DNA of 8,395 bases from CALBPI01 sp039821645 (GTDB taxonomy: Bacteria > Pseudomonadota > Gammaproteobacteria > Steroidobacterales > Woeseiaceae): assembly GCA_039821645.1 (NCBI GenBank), contig JBCBNU010000081.1, positions 1-8,395 on the forward strand, given 5' to 3'. Positions 5,498-8,395 of this stretch are shown here, piece by piece (positions within the stretch are counted from its first letter, which is position 1; each line of letters opens with the position of its first letter). Under the pieces are notes generated by a model. It ran no database searches, had not been told where the DNA came from, and saw only the letters and a program-made list of their open reading frames with translations. Made by a program: the position numbers and the translations under genes.

Positions 5498-6672
5498 TCC
5501 GATTTCCACGCGTTTTTCGTTTCCTGACGATCGGTGCCGCTGGTGTCACACTGTCGGCGTGCTCGATTTTCGGTGACGATGACGAGGTCGCGGAGCCGCC
5601 CACACCGATCGCCGAGTTCACGCCATCTGTTGAGCTCAAGCGGGTCCTATCGACGGGCGTCGGTGATAGCGGTGAGCGATTGCGGCTCGCGCTTCGACCG
5701 GTCGGTGATGGTAGTCGGGTGTTCATCGCCAATGCGGAGGGTGAGGTATCCGCATACGACGCCGAGAGTTCGAAACGCGTTTGGCGGCGTAAAGTTGGCC
5801 AATTGCTTTCCGCCGGTCCCGGCGTAGGCGATGGGCGCGTCATCGTTGCAGGGCGCGATGGCGGCATCATCGCGCTGAATGCGGCGGACGGCGAGGTGCT
5901 GTGGGAGCGGGATATCTCCGGTGAGGTACTTGCTGCACCGATATTGGGCTCCAATCGTGTCTTTCTAAGAACGGTCGACGGCCGCCTGTTGGCGCTGGAT
6001 GGGCGAAGTGGCTCTGAGCAGTGGTTCGTCGAACAGCCGGTACCGGCCTTGACCCAACGCGGGGTCAGCGAGCCCGTCATCTCCGGTGAACTGGTGGTCT
6101 CCGGGTTTGATAACGGACGGATCGTCGCGGCCAATATGCTCACCGGCGAGATCGCGTGGGAATTACCTCTGGGCATACCGGCCGGGCGCACGGACATCGA
6201 GCGCATGGTCGACTCCGATGGTGCCATCGCAGCGCTCGGCAATGACTTGTATATGACTGGCTTTCAATCACGAACGGCGGCGGTGGCGGCTGAGTCCGGC
6301 CAACCGTTATGGGCTCGTGATTTGTCGAGCTACGCCGGCGTAGGTTTGGACTACGCCAAAGTGTATATCACGCTGGATAACGATCGAGTGATGGCGTTGG
6401 GTCGCAATAATGGGGCCCAGGAATGGAGCAGCGACGATTTTTTGCGCCGCAAGCTCACGGCTCCGGTTGTGTTTGGAGAGTATGTCGTTGTCGGTGACTT
6501 TGAAGGCTATCTCCACTTCCTGAGCGCGCGTACTGGCGTGCTTGCCGGGCGAGTGCGTGTCGGAGAAGGGGCGATCATTATGCGTCCCTACGTGATGGGC
6601 GAGACACTTTATGTGCAGACAGTGGAAGGCCAGTTCGCTGGCTTCCAGGTCCGCCGCAACGATGGTGACTGA
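5494..6672 (+). CDS. bamB: Outer membrane protein assembly factor BamB (lipoprotein)
   Basis: BamB is a lipoprotein of the BAM complex that supports BamA in inserting beta-barrel proteins into the outer membrane. The 392-residue precursor has a signal peptide ending in the lipobox LSA-Cys23; Ser follows the Cys, so outer-membrane sorting is expected. The mature part is an eight-bladed PQQ-like propeller, with repeats such as GGIIALNAADGEVLWERDIS (123-142), GRLLALDGRSGSEQW (163-177) and GRIVAANMLTGEIAWE (208-223). Family landmarks are PALTQRG (184-190) and FDNGRI (205-210), aligned with the E. coli LSLRG and DNGRV segments. TDIERMVDSD (233-242) aligns with E. coli IDRLSDVD, the surface implicated in BamA binding, and DFEGYLHFL (335-343) matches the last blades. 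It starts at a GTG inside the yfgM stop (GTGA, 5494-5497) with only a weak upstream GAGG (5477-5480). It ends 2 nt before der, the same order as in E. coli. Confidence 0.95.
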   Translation: MIRFPRVFRFLTIGAAGVTLSACSIFGDDDEVAEPPTPIAEFTPSVELKRVLSTGVGDSGERLRLALRPVGDGSRVFIANAEGEVSAYDAESSKRVWRRKVGQLLSAGPGVGDGRVIVAGRDGGIIALNAADGEVLWERDISGEVLAAPILGSNRVFLRTVDGRLLALDGRSGSEQWFVEQPVPALTQRGVSEPVISGELVVSGFDNGRIVAANMLTGEIAWELPLGIPAGRTDIERMVDSDGAIAALGNDLYMTGFQSRTAAVAAESGQPLWARDLSSYAGVGLDYAKVYITLDNDRVMALGRNNGAQEWSSDDFLRRKLTAPVVFGEYVVVGDFEGYLHFLSARTGVLAGRVRVGEGAIIMRPYVMGETLYVQTVEGQFAGFQVRRNDGD

Positions 6673-6674
6673 CG

Positions 6675-8066
6675 ATGCTGCCGGTGGTTGCACTGGTCGG
6701 TCGACCGAACGTCGGCAAGTCCACACTCTTTAACCGCTTGACCAAGACCCGCGATGCGCTTGTCGCTGACTACGCAGGTCTGACACGCGATCGCCAATAC
6801 GGTTTTGGCAAAGTAGGCCCGCGGCCTTACCTGGTCGTCGACACTGGCGGTCTCGCCGGAGCGAGTGATGGCATCGAATCACTCATGCAGGAACAGGCGC
6901 TCGCCGCGATCGACGAAGCGGATGTCGTGGTGTTTCTCGCCGATGCTCGAGATGGCCTTCTTGCCGGTGACGAGGAAATCGCCAGCATGCTGCGCAAGCG
7001 CGCGGACAATCTCGTGCTCGCCATCAACAAGGCGGAGGGGCTGGATAGCACATCAGCAGGTGCGGACTTCCACGCGCTGGGGCTGGGCGAACCGGCGGTG
7101 ATTTCTGCGGCGCACGGTGATCGCGTATCGGCGCTCATGGATCTTGTGCTCGAGTTGTGCCCTCCGGTGAGTGAGGAGGTCGACTCCGATGCCGACAACG
7201 GTGTCACGGTCAGCGTCGTCGGGCGACCCAATGTTGGAAAATCGACGTTGATCAACCGTCTGATCGGTGAAGATCGACTCGTTGCCTACGATAGACCCGG
7301 GACGACTCGAGATAGCGTGTCGGTCCCATTTGTGCATGGCGGCAAACCCTATACGCTGATCGATACCGCAGGCGTTCGACGACGCGGAAAGGTCAGGGAG
7401 GCGATTGAGAAGTTCAGCATCATCAAGACGCTGCAGGCACTTGAGAAAAGCAACGTTGCGATCATGGTTCTCGATGCGCGGGAAGGTGTCACCGATCAGG
7501 ATGTGTCGCTGCTGAGCTTGATTATCGAGCAGGGTAAAGCGCTGATTGTGACCCTCAACAAGTGGGATGGGCTAAGCGGTGACCAGCGTCGTGAAGCGCA
7601 CGATACTCTGGAGAGAAAGGTGGGCTTCACCGAATTTGCGCCACGCCACTTTATTTCGGCGCTGCATGGTTCCGGTGTCGGGAAACTGATGCGAGAGGTG
7701 GACAGGGTTCACGCGGCGGCTTGCAGAACCCTGCCCACCGCAGAGCTGACAGATAGTCTCGAGGCCGCGGTAACCGCACATCCACCACCGATGACCCGCG
7801 GGCGTCGTCCGCGCTTGCGATATGCCCATCAGGGTGGGCGCAATCCACCGGTCATCGTGATTCATGGTAATCAGGCTGAGCGACTGGCTGCGGCGTATCG
7901 CCGTTACCTGATCGGCCACTTCCGTAAGCGCTTCGATCTGCGTGGAACGCCGGTTCGGTTGCAACTGAAGTCCGGGAAAAATCCGTATGAGGGACGACGG
8001 AATAAGTTGACACCACGTCAGGAAGCCAAGCGTAAGCGTCTGATGAAACACGTGAAACGCTCGTAG
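6675..8066 (+). CDS. der: Ribosome biogenesis GTPase Der (EngA)
   Basis: Der is an essential tandem GTPase that acts in late 50S subunit maturation. The 463-residue protein contains two G domains and a C-terminal KH-like domain. Domain 1 has GRPNVGKS (9-16), the switch threonine in GLTRDR (35-40), DTGG (56-59) and NKAE (118-121). Domain 2 has GRPNVGKS (183-190), GTTRDS (209-214), DTAG (230-233) and NKWD (295-298). The acidic linker is about 164-176 (PVSEEVDSDADN). The KH-like part covers about 352-440 (VIVIHGNQ at 393-400, LKSGKNPYEG at 431-440) and ends in a very basic tail with RRNKLTPRQEAKRKR. In the first domain the G4 motif has Glu where the consensus NKxD has Asp; this is also seen in other proteobacterial Der proteins as I recall. 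The start is the ATG at 6675 with GGTGA (6664-6668) inside bamB, so the two are coupled. Confidence 0.97.
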   Translation: MLPVVALVGRPNVGKSTLFNRLTKTRDALVADYAGLTRDRQYGFGKVGPRPYLVVDTGGLAGASDGIESLMQEQALAAIDEADVVVFLADARDGLLAGDEEIASMLRKRADNLVLAINKAEGLDSTSAGADFHALGLGEPAVISAAHGDRVSALMDLVLELCPPVSEEVDSDADNGVTVSVVGRPNVGKSTLINRLIGEDRLVAYDRPGTTRDSVSVPFVHGGKPYTLIDTAGVRRRGKVREAIEKFSIIKTLQALEKSNVAIMVLDAREGVTDQDVSLLSLIIEQGKALIVTLNKWDGLSGDQRREAHDTLERKVGFTEFAPRHFISALHGSGVGKLMREVDRVHAAACRTLPTAELTDSLEAAVTAHPPPMTRGRRPRLRYAHQGGRNPPVIVIHGNQAERLAAAYRRYLIGHFRKRFDLRGTPVRLQLKSGKNPYEGRRNKLTPRQEAKRKRLMKHVKRS

Positions 8067-8101
8067 GAAATCGATTTGCACAGCATGCGCCGATAGCATC
8101 C

Positions 8102-8127
8102 CAATGGTATTTGGCGTGCTACCATTG
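8102..8127 (+). promoter_or_regulatory. Perfect 8-bp inverted repeat upstream of the DUF937 gene
   Basis: CAATGGTA (8102-8109) and TACCATTG (8120-8127) are perfect inverted arms separated by 10 nt. No T-run follows (the next bases are CGCCTGTTTAAC), so it is a poor intrinsic terminator for der. Its position 35 nt upstream of the next start codon suits an operator or a leader hairpin. The right arm contains TACCAT (8120-8125) preceded by TGC, a weak extended -10-like sequence. A shorter alternative pairing is possible between TAGCA (8094-8098) and TGCTA (8117-8121). Confidence 0.5.
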
Positions 8128-8162
8128 CGCCTGTTTAACGTTTCAGTTGGGGAGTAGAAACG

Positions 8163-8395
8163 ATGAGTATTCTTGAGACCATCCTTAAAGCAAACAATGG
8201 CGGTTTGGTGAAGCAGGTCGCCGGCAGCCTTAACTTGAATGAAGGCCAGGCCGGAGCAGCGATCGCGCACTTGCTGCCGGCGCTCACAGAGGGCATGAAG
8301 AAAAACGTTGAGAAGCCGAACGGTCTTGAGGCGTTGCTCGGTGCAATCCAGACAGGCGGTCATGACCGCTATGTCGAGCAGCCGGAAAAAGTCAC
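8163..8395 (+). CDS. DUF937-family protein, N-terminal 77 residues (3' end outside window)
   Basis: An ATG at 8163 is preceded by GGGGAG (8149-8154) at 8-nt spacing, one of the strongest ribosome binding sites in the window. The frame stays open to the last base. The translation starts MSILETILKANNGGLVKQVA and continues with SLNLNEGQAGAAIAHLLPAL (22-41) and NGLEALLGAIQTGGHDRYVE (52-71). The pattern of a Gly-rich helix start, a QAGAAIAHLLPAL helix and a LLGAI..GGHDRY segment resembles the DUF937 family of small bacterial proteins related in part to YidB, whose function is unknown. There is no signal peptide or membrane segment in the visible part. It is 96 nt from der and has its own dyad upstream, so it is probably a separate transcription unit. 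The family call is from pattern memory; I assign no function. Confidence 0.75.
   Translation, partial: MSILETILKANNGGLVKQVAGSLNLNEGQAGAAIAHLLPALTEGMKKNVEKPNGLEALLGAIQTGGHDRYVEQPEKV

Noticed and set aside
5328..6242. Long antisense open frame (304 codons) across the end of yfgM and the first part of bamB
   Set aside because: It lies opposite two clearly identified genes, has a low-complexity Ser/Pro/Thr/Arg-rich translation typical of GC-rich antisense frames, and shows no recognisable domain.
7572..8363. Antisense open frame (263 codons) over the 3' end of der and the DUF937 gene
   Set aside because: Both sense genes have conserved motifs and good start signals; the antisense translation has no family resemblance and no ribosome binding site that I could see.
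1..8395. Mobile elements, CRISPR arrays, tRNA/rRNA genes, or a defence or biosynthetic system
   Set aside because: No transposase or integrase frames, no regularly spaced repeats, no RNA gene signatures; nearly the whole window is accounted for by conserved housekeeping genes in their usual order.

Overview
The window is a housekeeping stretch of a gammaproteobacterial chromosome. All genes are on the + strand. The gene order iscA - ndk - rlmN - pilW(pilF) - rodZ - hisS - yfgM - bamB - der closely matches the block known from Enterobacterales and Pseudomonadales. The sequence looks moderately GC-rich. PilW, RodZ and an ndk-linked IscA point to a gammaproteobacterium outside the enterics. I cannot name a genus from this window.

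Layout: the 3' end of iscA (1-123) is followed by a 93-nt gap with two GC-rich hairpins; the second looks like an intrinsic terminator or attenuator just ahead of the ndk ribosome binding site. ndk and rlmN are 6 nt apart. pilW follows after 55 nt, then rodZ after 18 nt. A 59-nt gap with a good candidate promoter inside a dyad leads to hisS, and a 58-nt gap with a likely -10 element leads to yfgM. yfgM overlaps bamB by 4 nt (GTGA) and bamB is 2 nt from der, so yfgM-bamB-der reads as one tightly coupled operon. After der, a 96-nt gap holds an 8-bp perfect inverted repeat, followed by the start of a DUF937-family gene that runs off the window.

Functions fall into three groups: cofactor, nucleotide and translation genes (IscA, Ndk, RlmN, HisS, Der); envelope biogenesis (PilW pilotin, RodZ cytoskeletal anchor, YfgM chaperone/translocon accessory, BamB of the outer-membrane assembly machine); and one uncharacterised family (DUF937). 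Two differences from the textbook order stand out: hscB-hscA-fdx-iscX is not between iscA and ndk, and ispG is not between rodZ and hisS.

I found no mobile element, CRISPR array, tRNA or rRNA, and no convincing new biological system. The findings below are modest: missing neighbours, leader hairpins, promoter dyads, start-codon ambiguity and a few residue-level points.
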